A stretch of 37,243 nucleotides of DNA from Leptospiraceae bacterium (GTDB lineage Bacteria; Spirochaetota; Leptospiria; Leptospirales; Leptonemataceae), in contig JAGRNA010000078.1 of assembly GCA_020441005.1 (NCBI GenBank), forward strand, positions 1-37,243, written 5' to 3'. The position numbers were made by a program, and so were the translations under genes. Under the pieces are notes generated by a model. That model saw only the letters and a program-made list of their open reading frames with translations. It was not told the DNA's origin and ran no database searches. Each line of letters begins with the position of its first letter. The stretch's first letter is position 1. Below are positions 25,378-34,650 of this stretch, in pieces.

Positions 25378-26421
25378 TTAAACGATGACCGGTTCCTCTA
25401 CCAGCTCGGGGGGAGTCAGCTCATCTTGATGCGAAAGGGTGTCCAGATGATCTGCCAGCAGGGCCCTTTGATGCGAGCTGCCGATATGAAACAGGGCTTC
25501 ACCTTCGTAAATAAGCGGGATGTTTGTGCGCCCGATAATGATCCCGTCTCCGCTGGCCAGCACCATCTGGTCGCTTTGACCGGTCGGATCCGAAATAATC
25601 CCCAAGACCTCGCCTTTATTGACAATATCGCCCAGTTTAACCTGAGCGCGCAGGATTCCGCTCTTGGATGCGCGCACCCAATGACTGCTGCGCAGTAACA
25701 CAGTCGGTCTGGACTTTTTGCGGGCTTTCGCGGGCGGCAGCATATTCAGCTCCCGCATCACATTCAGGATACCATGTACTGCTACCCGGATAGAAAGCTC
25801 ATCGAAACGCAAGGCCTCGCCGGCTTCGAATACCATAACGGAAACGGATTTGTGCGCAGCCGCATGACGCAGGGACCCCACTGGTGGAGCCGAGTGCAGC
25901 AGGACAGGGGCTGCGAAGGAGTAGGCCAGATTGTACAACGCGGGATCCTTCAGATCGGCCCGGATCTGCGGAAAGTTGTCGCGGTGGATTGCGGCAGTGT
26001 GCAGGTCAATGCCGATGGATGAACGCACCACAATTTCCTGCATAAAAATGTTGGCGATACGGGCTGCCAATGTGCCTTCTTCCTGCCCGGGGAAACAGCG
26101 GTTCAAATCGCGCCGGTCAGGCAGGTAGCGCGAATGCGAGTCAAAGCCCAGCACGTTGACGATGGGAACGGCCAGGAGCGTGCCTTTCATTCGTTTCAGT
26201 GAGGGGAGGGACAGAATGCGGCGGATAATTTCGATGCCGTTAATTTCATCGCCATGCACAGCCCCGCTCAGAAACAGGACTGGTCCGGCTTCACGTCCAT
26301 GAATAACCCGTACAGGCATGTGCACTGATGTTTCGGAATGCAAGCCCGGCAGGGGCAGGCGCAGCAGTCTGTTCTCACCAGGCTGGATCAACTGACCGGC
26401 TATGGCAAATGCGGACTGCAC
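25378..26421 (-). CDS. Succinylglutamate desuccinylase/aspartoacylase-family zinc hydrolase
   Basis: This M14-type zinc carboxypeptidase-like protein shows the metal ligands His and Glu in SGAVHGDEINGIE and His in GIDLHTAA. The substrate-binding arginines are in YLPDRRDLNRCFPG. The C-terminal part (about 235-330) is a beta-barrel extension typical of the COG3608 branch (KSGILRAQVKLGDIVNKGEV). It starts with GTG immediately after the TAG of the RimK-like gene, so the two are a tight operon. RimK-like ligases and AstE-like hydrolases are often neighbours. One plausible reading is a ligase adding an amino acid to a protein or small acceptor and a hydrolase of the amide bond. The substrate is not known. 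Confidence 0.88.
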   Translation of the reverse strand: MQSAFAIAGQLIQPGENRLLRLPLPGLHSETSVHMPVRVIHGREAGPVLFLSGAVHGDEINGIEIIRRILSLPSLKRMKGTLLAVPIVNVLGFDSHSRYLPDRRDLNRCFPGQEEGTLAARIANIFMQEIVVRSSIGIDLHTAAIHRDNFPQIRADLKDPALYNLAYSFAAPVLLHSAPPVGSLRHAAAHKSVSVMVFEAGEALRFDELSIRVAVHGILNVMRELNMLPPAKARKKSRPTVLLRSSHWVRASKSGILRAQVKLGDIVNKGEVLGIISDPTGQSDQMVLASGDGIIIGRTNIPLIYEGEALFHIGSSHQRALLADHLDTLSHQDELTPPELVEEPVIV

Positions 26422-27342
26422 CTAACCCTTGCCTCTGGTACGGGAGCGATCAATCTTGTTAGTGGATTCGGTCACCTTTTTTTCGAGGTGTTCGATGATG
26501 ATACCGGCCACGTCTTTTTTGCTGGCGCTTTCGATTCCTTCCAGGCCGGGGGACGAATTGACTTCCATGACAACCGGACCGTGGTTGGAACGCAGCATAT
26601 CCACCCCGCACACACCCAGTCCCATGATTTTGGCCGCTCGCACAGCGGTGGAGCGCTCTTCGGGGGTCAGCCGTACCAACGATGCGGTGCCGCCGCGGTG
26701 CAGGTTAGAGCGGAACTCGCCTTCCGGGCCCTGGCGTTTCATGGCGGCAACAACCTTGTCGCCCACCACGAAACAGCGCAAATCTGCTCCCCCGGCTTCC
26801 TGGATAAACTCCTGGACCATGATGTTAGCCTTGAGTCCCATAAAGGCCTGGATCACGCTTTCGGCTGCCTTACCGGTTTCGGCCAACACAACCCCGATGC
26901 CCTGCGTTCCTTCCAGCAGCTTGATAACCACCGGTGCGCCGCCAACTTCCTTGAGCAGGTCCTGGATATCATCCGGATTATGGGCAAAGCCGGTAACCGG
27001 CATGCCGATGCCCTTGCGGGCCAATAGCTGGGCGGATCGTAGCTTGTCTCTTGATCGGGTGACTGCTACCGATTCGTTTAGGGGATAGACATTCATCATC
27101 TCAAACTGGCGCAGCACTGCTGTGCCATAAAAGGTAATCGAGGCGCCGATGCGTGGGATGACTGCATCAAAATCATGCAGCACAGCGCCTTTGTAATGAA
27201 TCGTCGGTTTATGCGCCGTGATGTTCATATAGCAGCGCAGCACGTCAATAACATGAATCGAATGTCCGCGTTCTTCCGCGGCTTGCACCAGTCGACGTGT
27301 GGAATACAACTTCTTGTTGCGGGATAGTAAGGCAATTTTCAT
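26422..27342 (-). CDS. rimK: RimK-like ATP-grasp ligase
   Basis: The 306-residue protein follows E. coli RimK (ribosomal protein S6 glutamate ligase) throughout: [99 protein letters not shown], and the metal-binding [14 protein letters not shown]. It should form amide bonds using ATP and an amino acid such as glutamate. The family also includes ligases with other acceptors, so the exact target is open. Its stop codon touches the GTG start of the AstE-like hydrolase, with which it is surely co-transcribed. No recognisable promoter was pinned down upstream. Confidence 0.9.
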   Translation of the reverse strand: MKIALLSRNKKLYSTRRLVQAAEERGHSIHVIDVLRCYMNITAHKPTIHYKGAVLHDFDAVIPRIGASITFYGTAVLRQFEMMNVYPLNESVAVTRSRDKLRSAQLLARKGIGMPVTGFAHNPDDIQDLLKEVGGAPVVIKLLEGTQGIGVVLAETGKAAESVIQAFMGLKANIMVQEFIQEAGGADLRCFVVGDKVVAAMKRQGPEGEFRSNLHRGGTASLVRLTPEERSTAVRAAKIMGLGVCGVDMLRSNHGPVVMEVNSSPGLEGIESASKKDVAGIIIEHLEKKVTESTNKIDRSRTRGKG

Positions 27343-27861
27343 GTTTGGTGGCTTGGCGGCTTGGCAGCTTGGACGGGGATGAAGTGTCTGGAGGGACTAC
27401 TAATCAATGGCTTGCAGGTTGTCTGGCTCTGTGCAACGAAAAAAAACGAGGCCCGGCGGTGAGGTCAATCCTTTTCCCAGGTTGCTACGATCCTTCCCTT
27501 CTGTCCATGGGCCCGAACAGAAGGGCTGCAGGGCCCACTTCGGCCGCTTAGGGACCGATGGAGGTGGTCCGGTGATCGATTTACCGGCTGGTCATGATGA
27601 GGACTTTGTTTGGCAAATGATTAGCAACTGCCTTTTGCATGGCAGCCAATATATTAAGGATCAGGTGATTGCCCGTATTGAGTAGAACCAGGTTTTGCTG
27701 CGTAATGGCAGTTGCGCCCGGATTGAGAATACCCCCGGGAAGCATATGAAACACTGAACTCAAACAAGTTAGCGAGTGAAGTCCCGGCAGCGGCAATGCG
27801 CCCTGATTGTCCATCCAACCGGCTTGCCACTATAGAGGTGACAAGCCGGACCACCGCCCGC
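27343..27861. other. Structured intergenic region without a confident gene
   Basis: Open frames of 77-92 residues exist on both strands, but none has a ribosome site or a recognisable family. The region contains a perfect 9-base inverted repeat with a 12-base loop (CCCTTCTGT at 27496-27504, ACAGAAGGG at 27517-27525) interleaved with TGGGCCC/GGGCCCA, so a folded RNA is possible. The rimK promoter on the minus strand must lie here. Confidence 0.4.
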
Positions 27862-28959
27862 TCAGGCCGCCGGCATGATTTGGCGGGCAATGGGATCCGG
27901 GAAAGAATAAGCCAGGATGCGTTTCCAGACCGAAGCATACTGCTCCCAAAAGCCGCCGGTGTTGTAAAACTGGCCGTATTTCTCGCAGATGGCCTGCACG
28001 CGCGGCGCCATTTCTTCATAGCGGTTTGCGGGAATGTCCGGGAACATATGGTGCTCGATTTGATGACTCAGGTGTCCGGTCAGCATATAGAAGCGTTCAC
28101 TGCCGCTCAGGTTGGAAGATCCTTTGAGCTGCCGTAAATAAAAGCCGCCTATACCTTCATTTTCGGCTTCCGTGGTAGTGAAGGTTTCAACGTGCTCGGT
28201 AAAATGGCCGCATACTATCACAGAATGGGTCCAGATATTGCGCACCAGGTTGGCAAAGAAATTGCCCAGCGCAATCTTGGGAGCGCTCAGTCCCCCCAGC
28301 ATCGGAAACAGAAGATAGTCTTTCCAGGTCTGGCTGGTAATTTTTTTTAGAAATCGCATTCCGATCGCCCGGCGCTGTGCATTGGTTTTTTGGGCCGGAT
28401 CCAGTTCGGCATATTCCACTGTGGTGCCGTGTGAGCCGATGCCAAAATCGAAGAGCAAGGCCTGCACAACAGTATAGATTGTCTGCGGCAGATTTAGAGG
28501 ATGCCATTGTTGATCGGTTGACAGGCGCAGCAGATTGTAACCGAAATCATGGTCACGGCCAACGATATTGGTGTAGGTGTGATGCATGTAGTTATGAGAG
28601 AACTTCCATTGTTCATTGTCCGATACGTGTTCCCAGTCAAAGTCGCGTGAGTTGAGCTCCGGGTGATTCATCCAGTCGTATTGTCCGTGCATCACATTGT
28701 GGCCCAGCTCCATATTATTGATGATTTTGGCCAGGCTCAGAAAGCCGACACCGCTCAGCCAGGCCAGCGGTTCCACACTGAAGTGAATAAAGAAACGGCC
28801 CAGAATCTCATAATAGCGGGTTTTACGGTAAATTGCTTCAATGTAATCGGCGTCTGTCTGGCCCAGTTTGGCTTGAATTTCCAGCCGCAGCGCCTCCATT
28901 TCCTGGCCAAAGGCCTCTATTTCAGATTGATTCAGTTTTTTATATAATTCAGTTTTCAT
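27862..28959 (-). CDS. Membrane fatty-acid desaturase (DesB/DesA3-like)
   Basis: This acyl-CoA-type desaturase of 365 residues has the three di-iron histidine boxes: GHNVMHGQYD, HNYMHHTYTN and HLSHQIEHHMFPD. Hydrophobic segments lie between them (for example LAWLSGVGFLSLAKIINNM). It introduces a double bond into long-chain acyl groups using O2 and electrons from a ferredoxin-type reductase, very probably the one encoded just upstream (29126-30208). AAGGAG lies 7 bases before the ATG, so the start is firm. The leader between the two genes contains a terminator and several strong hairpins, so this gene may have its own promoter or be attenuated. Confidence 0.93.
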   Translation of the reverse strand: MKTELYKKLNQSEIEAFGQEMEALRLEIQAKLGQTDADYIEAIYRKTRYYEILGRFFIHFSVEPLAWLSGVGFLSLAKIINNMELGHNVMHGQYDWMNHPELNSRDFDWEHVSDNEQWKFSHNYMHHTYTNIVGRDHDFGYNLLRLSTDQQWHPLNLPQTIYTVVQALLFDFGIGSHGTTVEYAELDPAQKTNAQRRAIGMRFLKKITSQTWKDYLLFPMLGGLSAPKIALGNFFANLVRNIWTHSVIVCGHFTEHVETFTTTEAENEGIGGFYLRQLKGSSNLSGSERFYMLTGHLSHQIEHHMFPDIPANRYEEMAPRVQAICEKYGQFYNTGGFWEQYASVWKRILAYSFPDPIARQIMPAA

Positions 28960-29016
28960 CGTTTTACTCCTTAACTAATCGGTGTGCCTGCTTTTTTCGG
29001 ATCCCTTGCTTTTATG

Positions 29017-29075
29017 GCGCTCCTGCAAAAAGCAGGAGCGCTCGCACAGGATGTGCAGAGCGGCCAAATGGCCGC
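29017..29075. repeat. Cluster of perfect hairpins in the desaturase leader
   Basis: Three consecutive perfect inverted repeats: GCGCTCCTGC-AAAAA-GCAGGAGCGC (29017-29041), GCACA-GGA-TGTGC (29044-29056) and GCGGCC-AAAT-GGCCGC (29060-29075). None has a T-run on its minus-strand downstream side, so they are leader structures and not standard terminators. Confidence 0.6.
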
Positions 29076-29122
29076 AAAAAACGCGCGCCGGAAAAGGCAA
29101 TGGATGGTTTTTGCAGGCGCGC
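29076..29122 (-). terminator. Rho-independent terminator after the reductase gene
   Basis: Read on the minus strand, GCGCGCC (29122-29116) and GGCGCGC (29089-29083) form a 7-base stem extended by an AAAA/TTTT pairing inside. One G and six T follow (29081-29076). It begins 4 bases after the reductase stop codon. Confidence 0.65.
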
Positions 29123-29125
29123 CTT

Positions 29126-30208
29126 TTATAGATTCAATTCCAGGTTGCTCGCTGCCCGACTGACACACAGGCGGATTTGTTCCCGGCCTTCACCGGAGTG
29201 ATCCCCGTCTTTCAGGTTTTCGACCTGACCACGCTCTTTGTCACAGTGACAGGTGCGGCAGATTCCCATGCGGCATCCAAAGCGCGGATACACACCGGCA
29301 TCTTCCAGTTCGTCCAACAGCGGCCGTTCACCAGGCAGTTTCAGTTCACGGCGCGAACGCGTTAACTTGACCTGCACCGCTGCACCCCCGGATGACTCTT
29401 GCGGGCGGCGGGCTGCTATCTGAAAGGATTCCATAGTGAGCCGGTGGCTGATCCCCCACTGGGCCCACAGTTCACGACCGGCGGCTTGCAGGCTCGCCGG
29501 GCCGCATAACCAGGTCAGGACCGCGCGGGCATCAATGCCCAGTGATTCGAGTAACGCGGCATTCAACCTGGTTGTGGGCTGACCGTTTGCAGGATTGCGA
29601 GTATACAAGAAATGGACCTGGATGTTGGCATTTTGAGCCGCCAGGCGTTCGAGCCGGGTCTGGAACAGGACATCATGCGCGGTCGGATTAAAATACAGCA
29701 GCACCGCTTTTTGCGATTTGCCCCGCAAGGTTTGCAGCAGGGAGTATACCGGGGTAATGCCACTGCCGCCGGCAATCAATAGCAGCGGTGTGTGCGTATC
29801 GGCCGGCAGGCAGAATTCACCCTGGGCCTGGCTGATGGGCACAACCATGCCGCGCTGCCAGGTTTCATGGAGTGCGGTGGAAACCAGGCCCTGTTTTTTG
29901 ACTGTAATCCGCAGATAGCGGCGGTCGGGGCTGGATGACAGTGAATACATGCGTTCCAGCAGTTTACCGTTGCTACGGGCCTGGACGGTGATGGATTGGC
30001 CGGCCTTGAATCCCTGCCAGTGCCGATTCGGCTGCAAATAGAATGAAACTGTGTCAGTGGTCTCTGGCTTTATCCGCACGATTTTGGCCATCGGCTTTGA
30101 AAAAGTGAACATGGGGTCAATGTGCGCGGCTAGAAAATCAGCCCAGCTTTCATCAATAAGAAGGGTTTTGAGCATTTTTTTGGCTGCGGGACTCTTTTTG
30201 GTTCTCAT
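29126..30208 (-). CDS. Ferredoxin reductase (FAD/NAD + 2Fe-2S), electron donor for the desaturase
   Basis: The order is a short N-terminal extension, an FAD-binding barrel (FKAGQSITVQ, RMYSLSSSP), an NAD(P)-binding domain (LLIAGGSGITPVYSLLQ, then TWLCGPASL) and a C-terminal plant-type ferredoxin domain with the cluster cysteines in FGCRMGICRTCHCD and RLCVSRA. This is the layout of the DesC/Rv3230c-type reductases that feed DesB/DesA3 desaturases. The ATG at 30208 has GGAGG 5 bases upstream and is preferred over a GTG at 30238, which lies inside the operator. It is divergent from the TetR gene and has one of the two matching operators just before its ribosome site. Confidence 0.92.
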   Translation of the reverse strand: MRTKKSPAAKKMLKTLLIDESWADFLAAHIDPMFTFSKPMAKIVRIKPETTDTVSFYLQPNRHWQGFKAGQSITVQARSNGKLLERMYSLSSSPDRRYLRITVKKQGLVSTALHETWQRGMVVPISQAQGEFCLPADTHTPLLLIAGGSGITPVYSLLQTLRGKSQKAVLLYFNPTAHDVLFQTRLERLAAQNANIQVHFLYTRNPANGQPTTRLNAALLESLGIDARAVLTWLCGPASLQAAGRELWAQWGISHRLTMESFQIAARRPQESSGGAAVQVKLTRSRRELKLPGERPLLDELEDAGVYPRFGCRMGICRTCHCDKERGQVENLKDGDHSGEGREQIRLCVSRAASNLELNL

Positions 30209-30221
30209 GGTTTCCTCCAAA

Positions 30222-30239
30222 AGTGAACACTTGTGCACT
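30222..30239. promoter_or_regulatory. TetR operator, site 1
   Basis: AGTGAACACTTGTGCACT is an 18-base imperfect palindrome (14 of 18 positions symmetric). It lies directly upstream of the reductase ribosome site, within the transcribed leader or start region. It matches site 2 at 16 of 18 positions. Confidence 0.75.
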
Positions 30240-30262
30240 GTTAATTTCGCCTATGGGCGCTG

Positions 30263-30274
30263 TGTCAATAAAAT
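30263..30274. promoter_or_regulatory. Divergent promoter elements between reductase and tetR
   Basis: On the minus strand TTGACA (30268-30263) lies 17 bases before ATTAAC, pointing to the reductase. On the plus strand TAAAAT (30269-30274) is a good -10 with a weak TTCGCC 17 bases upstream, pointing to tetR. Both predicted transcripts pass over the adjacent operator. Confidence 0.45.
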
Positions 30275-30294
30275 ATTGCTTGAAAATCAAAAAA

Positions 30295-30312
30295 AGTGAA
30301 CGCTTGTGCACA
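30295..30312. promoter_or_regulatory. TetR operator, site 2
   Basis: AGTGAACGCTTGTGCACA repeats site 1 with two changes. It lies 73 bases (about seven helical turns) from site 1 and ends 6 bases before the tetR start codon, fitting autoregulation. Confidence 0.75.
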
Positions 30313-30318
30313 AATACC

Positions 30319-30999
30319 ATGAAGGTCAACCGCAAGCATTATCAAAAGGTCAAGACCCGGACTCATATTATCGAATCGGCGCTCCGGATTATGGCTGACG
30401 GCAAGAGTCTTGACAGCCTGAGCCTGCGGGAAGTCACCCGGGATGCCGGCATTGTGCCGGGCGGATTTTATCGTCATTTTCAGAACATGGACGAGATGGG
30501 TCTGGCAATTGTGGATGATGTTAGCCACAAGCTGCGTGGTATTTTACGCGAAGCACGACGGGAAGGCGCTCTAAGTCATATTGTGCTCAGTTCTTCCATA
30601 AGTATTTTTTTTGATTATGTAAAAGAGAATCGATTGCTGTTTTCCTTTATATACCGCGAGCGCTCTGGCGGCAATAAGCGGGTCCGCCTGGCAATTCAAA
30701 ATGAAATGAAGTTTTTCGCGGCTGAATTAGCTCTGGATTTGGGACAGTCACCTGTCTTTCGCAAGCTGCCTGTCTCCGAACTGGAGTTTTTATCGGAGTT
30801 TGTGATTTCAACGGCCTTTACATTGTCCGGTGAGTTCCTCGATATCAAGGATGGTGACCTGCCGCGTGAGACAGAGTTGGCCCAAAAAGCTGTGCGCCAG
30901 TTGAAATATATCTATCGGGGCGGCTTTTTCAGCAAAAAACAGTTTTTGCACCGCCGCAAAGGCCTGTTAAAGCAGACCCGGAACACTCCCCGGCAATAG
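30319..30999 (+). CDS. TetR-family regulator of the desaturase genes (DesT-like)
   Basis: The N-terminal helix-turn-helix is clear: residues about 10-60 include [31 protein letters not shown] and [12 protein letters not shown]. The remaining 160 residues are a helical ligand-binding domain. Divergent orientation from a desaturase/reductase pair and the two operators match the Pseudomonas DesT arrangement, where the regulator senses the saturated/unsaturated acyl-CoA balance; that role is inferred here by analogy. ATG 30319 ([10 protein letters not shown]) is chosen; a longer frame from 30223 would overlap both operators and the divergent promoter. Confidence 0.9.
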   Translation: MKVNRKHYQKVKTRTHIIESALRIMADGKSLDSLSLREVTRDAGIVPGGFYRHFQNMDEMGLAIVDDVSHKLRGILREARREGALSHIVLSSSISIFFDYVKENRLLFSFIYRERSGGNKRVRLAIQNEMKFFAAELALDLGQSPVFRKLPVSELEFLSEFVISTAFTLSGEFLDIKDGDLPRETELAQKAVRQLKYIYRGGFFSKKQFLHRRKGLLKQTRNTPRQ

Positions 31000-31184
31000 C
31001 GCTGCAGCTGCGGGGCATTGCAGCGCACCAGGGCATGCGGCACCGCTGGCAGTTTTTGCCAGCAGTCCTGATTGACTATCCAGAGCGGCTTTGGCTGCCG
31101 CCAGCCGGGCGACTGGTACCCGAAAGGGTGAGCAACTGACATAGTCCAGCTTCAGTTTGTGGCAGAAGGTCGTCTTGACGCGGC
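30967..31184 (-). pseudogene. ppdK: Remnant of pyruvate phosphate dikinase C-terminus
   Basis: A minus-strand frame reads [20 protein letters not shown] followed by [16 protein letters not shown] (about 31173-31066). This is the highly conserved C-terminal end of pyruvate phosphate dikinase, with the catalytic-region Cys in YVSCSPFR. Beyond it the frame runs into an Ala/Gly/Leu-rich tail (to 30967) that is not part of the family. Upstream there is no further dikinase sequence: the homology stops where the helicase gene at 31208 starts on the other strand. Only about 40 of some 880 residues remain, so this is a truncated relic that marks an old insertion or deletion point. Confidence 0.7.
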
Positions 31185-31207
31185 CTGGTATCGCACGAGT
31201 CTGACTT

Positions 31208-33940
31208 GTGTCATCTGGCAAGCGCTTCTTTGGCAGCCGGGCAACAGCCTTGCATACAATCCAGTCGGCCCTGGCCGATGCCAGGGTCGTGCGCATTGCC
31301 AGCGCGTATTTTGAGCTGTCGGGTTATCAGCTGCTGGAAAGCGTGCTGCGCGGCAAAGAAATCCGGCTGTTGATTGGCCGGGGCGAGAACCAGCAGGATC
31401 GAATCGAATCTGTAATTAAAGAATTTAATCATAGCTTATCTGATTTTTCCCTGAGTGATCGCAGCCTGGTGATCCAGGGCATGTACCAGGAGCTTCTGCA
31501 CGGCCGGCTGCTGGTCAGCGTAGGCGCCGCCCGGGATTCAGGCGAGCAACCCTATAGTTCGCTGGACGCGCGCTATCTGTATCATCACGCAAAGGTGTAC
31601 ATCGCCGACCATGATCGGGCCGTAATCGGATCGGCCAATCTGTCGCGTAGCGGCCTGGTTAGCAGTATTGAGGCCGGCATCGAGACCGAGGATCCAGAAG
31701 ATGTCCGTTGGTTCGCGGATCGTTTTGATGAGCTGTATGGCAAGGCAGAATCGATCAACGCCCCCTTGCTCGAGATTTTAGCAGCCTGGTTGCAGCAGTA
31801 TAATCCGTTTGTCGTTTACGCCCGCTCGCTTTTAGAGGTCTATGGTCTACCGGACAGCAGCGTGCCGGAGAGCCTGCCGGCCCTGGCGGCCTACCAGCGT
31901 CCGGTCGTTTCACGCGCCTTGCAGGTTATTCAGCAGCATGGTGGTGCGATGTTGATTGCGTCGACCGGCCTTGGTAAGACAATCATGGCAGCCCACATCC
32001 TCGCCTATCTGCGGATGGAACACAATGTGCATTCCGCCTTGGTGATCGCGCCGGCCGGCTTGCGCGAGATGTGGCGACGCACGATGCGTATGGCTCGCAC
32101 GTCCAGCGCCGAGTTTTCGTATCACAGCCTGTCGGCCGATGACTGGCAGAAAAATCGTCAGGTCCACATCCTCGAACATGAGCTGGATCGGGCGGACGCC
32201 AACACCTTGATTATCATTGATGAAAGCCACCACCTGCGCAATGAAGAGCTGCGCCAGGGCTTTTTCAAGCTACGCAACAAACGCCTGATCGAGGCGGTCC
32301 AAAAGGGGGCCCGGGTGTTATTGATGACGGCCACGCCTTACAGCCGGCATATCAACGACCTCAATGCGCAGCTGCGAATCTTGCCCGCTCCGGGGCAGCA
32401 GCAACAGGCGGATCAGCTTTTGCCGGCGGCCCATTGGCGGGTGGCCAGCGCGCATGAAATTTCCGGATTACCAGTGGCAGTTGTGCTGACGGCTCCGACC
32501 GTGGTGCGTTATTTTAGTCAACGTGATGCCGAGGGCAAACGCTATGTGCTTTTTTCGGGCGATGAGCGGCGCTTCTTTCCCGAAAAAATTCATCTGCATA
32601 ACCGTAGCTATGTCAATGAACTGGATAGCTTGCTCCTGCGGCTTTTACAGTCGGATTTACTGTTGCGGAGTCGCGAATCAGATCCGGAGCAGGAGCAGCT
32701 CTTTGGCGGCGCCTTTCAAGTTGGCATTCGCGATCCGTTATTAGAGGCGCGTCTGATCCACCAATTTTGCTCCTCTCGTCGCCAGGTGGAATCGCTCTTG
32801 CACAAGCTTTCTTTTGCGGGCGGATTTGAAAAGCTGCGTTTTGCCAAACAGGCGCAGTTAAGTCGCTTTATCGGCGCGCAAGCCCAAGAGCTACAAAACG
32901 GCCATGATAAACAGACGGAACACAAAGTGGCGATACTACTCGAAGTCCTGAAAAGCCATCCGGACGAAAAGGTTGTGATCTTTTGTGTTTATCGTGAGAC
33001 GGCTCGTTATGTCCAGGCTGCTTTGACCCGGCTGCTGCCGCAGGTCACGACGGCCTGCACCGTCGATGTCGAAAGCGATCAGCTGGAACAGATTTTGAAG
33101 GCCTTTGCACCGCTGGCCAATGAGGCCTTGCTGGGTGAGGGACCGGAAGACCGGCCGTCCATTCAGATTCTCGTGGCCACCGGGGCGCTGGCCGAGGGTT
33201 TCAATTTACAAGATGCCTCGGTCCTGATCAATTTTGATCTGCCATGGACGGTGTTGACCCTGGCCCAGCGTATGGGCCGTATTTTACGTCCCTGGCAATG
33301 GTCACGCGAAATCCATATCTACAATTTATTGCCGGACACGATGCAAAAACCAGAGCTGTATATGGCCATGAACTGGAAAGAGCGCTTGCTGCAACGTAGT
33401 TCCGAGCACTCCCGTTTGGCCGATATCCCGGTACTGGTCGGCGCGAGCGAGACGGATCGGGGGGTAGAGCTGAGCAGTCTGGCGAACGCTCTGCAATCCC
33501 TGGGCGAATCTGATTTGGGCCTCGACGAGGTGCTCGACTTTATCGAAAAGGCCGAGCAGTACCAGAGCTCGGATTTCCTGGATGACATTGCTTTACTGGA
33601 TCCCGCTGAAATCAAGGCCATCCACTCCTTGCCGGCCGGAATTCGCTCTTCGCAAAAGGACGATCAGGAGCTGCTCTACCTGCTGCTGGATTGGCATCGG
33701 CACTCCTGGCCGGTATTGTTTCGCCGGTCAGGACAGGTGTTTCAAGACAGCCGCCAGCGCGACCAAATACTGAGCCGCATTCGGTGTCAGCCAGACACAC
33801 CGGGTCTCGCGGTCGGTCAATTATTGGAGCCGTCCCGGCTGGATGAATGGCAGCAGCTTTGTCTCGAAAACTGGGCTGCCAGTCATCATACGGATCCGAC
33901 CGCAATCACGATTCGGGCTGCCATGCTGCTGCGACCCTAG
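31208..33940 (+). CDS. PLD-like nuclease fused to SNF2-type helicase
   Basis: The first 200 residues form a phospholipase-D-like nuclease domain with one HKD motif: [20 protein letters not shown] (His127, Lys129, Asp134, Asn144). From about 225 comes a superfamily-2 helicase: Walker A STGLGKT (Lys257), DEAH-like [19 protein letters not shown], and a second lobe with [31 protein letters not shown] and [13 protein letters not shown]. The C-terminal 190 residues are uncharacterised. Such fusions act on DNA ends or foreign DNA, and related proteins occur in anti-phage systems, but this one has no partner genes here. It starts with GTG at 31208, because an in-frame stop lies 4 bases upstream. It lies against the dikinase remnant, suggesting acquisition by insertion. 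Confidence 0.88.
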   Translation: MSSGKRFFGSRATALHTIQSALADARVVRIASAYFELSGYQLLESVLRGKEIRLLIGRGENQQDRIESVIKEFNHSLSDFSLSDRSLVIQGMYQELLHGRLLVSVGAARDSGEQPYSSLDARYLYHHAKVYIADHDRAVIGSANLSRSGLVSSIEAGIETEDPEDVRWFADRFDELYGKAESINAPLLEILAAWLQQYNPFVVYARSLLEVYGLPDSSVPESLPALAAYQRPVVSRALQVIQQHGGAMLIASTGLGKTIMAAHILAYLRMEHNVHSALVIAPAGLREMWRRTMRMARTSSAEFSYHSLSADDWQKNRQVHILEHELDRADANTLIIIDESHHLRNEELRQGFFKLRNKRLIEAVQKGARVLLMTATPYSRHINDLNAQLRILPAPGQQQQADQLLPAAHWRVASAHEISGLPVAVVLTAPTVVRYFSQRDAEGKRYVLFSGDERRFFPEKIHLHNRSYVNELDSLLLRLLQSDLLLRSRESDPEQEQLFGGAFQVGIRDPLLEARLIHQFCSSRRQVESLLHKLSFAGGFEKLRFAKQAQLSRFIGAQAQELQNGHDKQTEHKVAILLEVLKSHPDEKVVIFCVYRETARYVQAALTRLLPQVTTACTVDVESDQLEQILKAFAPLANEALLGEGPEDRPSIQILVATGALAEGFNLQDASVLINFDLPWTVLTLAQRMGRILRPWQWSREIHIYNLLPDTMQKPELYMAMNWKERLLQRSSEHSRLADIPVLVGASETDRGVELSSLANALQSLGESDLGLDEVLDFIEKAEQYQSSDFLDDIALLDPAEIKAIHSLPAGIRSSQKDDQELLYLLLDWHRHSWPVLFRRSGQVFQDSRQRDQILSRIRCQPDTPGLAVGQLLEPSRLDEWQQLCLENWAASHHTDPTAITIRAAMLLRP

Positions 33941-33978
33941 GTCCACAGATCAGGATAGCACCCCTTGTTGTGTCGCAG

Positions 33979-34587
33979 TCAAGCCAGCAGGGTATACGCA
34001 TCTTGCCACAATTCCAGACTGCAAATGCGGTCCAGCCAGTCTTGCACGGATGGGGGAACTGACAGGCGGGCTTCATCCGCCCAAAGCAGGTAAGCGCAGA
34101 CAGAGCAATCGGCTATACCCATCGCAGACCCGACCAGCCAGCGGTGTCCCTGCTGAAAGTGTTGCTCCAGGATCCCCACATCGTGCTGATAGCGCTTAAG
34201 CAGCCACTGCATGGCGCCGGTGCTCAGTTGTGAACCATCGAAGCGATAATGAGCCCGAATTTGCGGCATACACAGTCCGATTTTGTTGGCCTCCCAAAAC
34301 AACCACTCTATGTGCTGCTGCAGCTGGTCCGGGCTTTCGCCCCCCATGATGCCATATTTACGAGCCAGATAGATCAGGATCGCGTTGGATTGCACCAGGG
34401 CTGTGGAGTCGTCCAACAGGAGCGGCACCTCCTGAAAACGGGAGTGAGTGCGAAACTCGACCGGTCGCGTACTGCGCTCGCTGAAGATATCTATAAATGT
34501 GTAATCATGCTCGATTTTTGCCAGGCGTAGCATTAGACGCACCTTGTAAGCATGGCCGCTATCCGGGTGACCAAATAATTTCAGCAT
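33979..34587 (-). CDS. Glutathione S-transferase family protein
   Basis: The N-terminal thioredoxin-fold half starts MLKLFGHPDSGHAYKVRLML and contains the glutathione-binding VPLLLDDSTALVQSNAILIY (the cis-Pro and the Ser of the SNAI motif). The all-helical C-terminal half includes LVGSAMGIADCSVCAYLLWA, the usual N-capping box. At 202 residues it has normal length. Subclass and substrate cannot be read from the sequence. It lies between the helicase (convergent) and ribF (same strand) and shows no obvious link to either. Confidence 0.9.
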   Translation of the reverse strand: MLKLFGHPDSGHAYKVRLMLRLAKIEHDYTFIDIFSERSTRPVEFRTHSRFQEVPLLLDDSTALVQSNAILIYLARKYGIMGGESPDQLQQHIEWLFWEANKIGLCMPQIRAHYRFDGSQLSTGAMQWLLKRYQHDVGILEQHFQQGHRWLVGSAMGIADCSVCAYLLWADEARLSVPPSVQDWLDRICSLELWQDAYTLLA

Positions 34588-34650
34588 GCGAACACTTTAT
34601 TGAAATGGGCACGTCTGGCAATTAGCAAAACTATTGCGCAGGTTCAAGAG

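Noticed and set aside
26429-27088. 219- and 229-residue plus-strand frames opposite the RimK-like gene
   Set aside because: Shadow frames of a strongly conserved ATP-grasp gene; no independent features.
27581-27814. 77-residue minus frame containing LPLPGLHS, also found in the AstE-like protein
   Set aside because: The match is eight residues with different flanks and no metal ligands; chance is more likely than a gene fragment.
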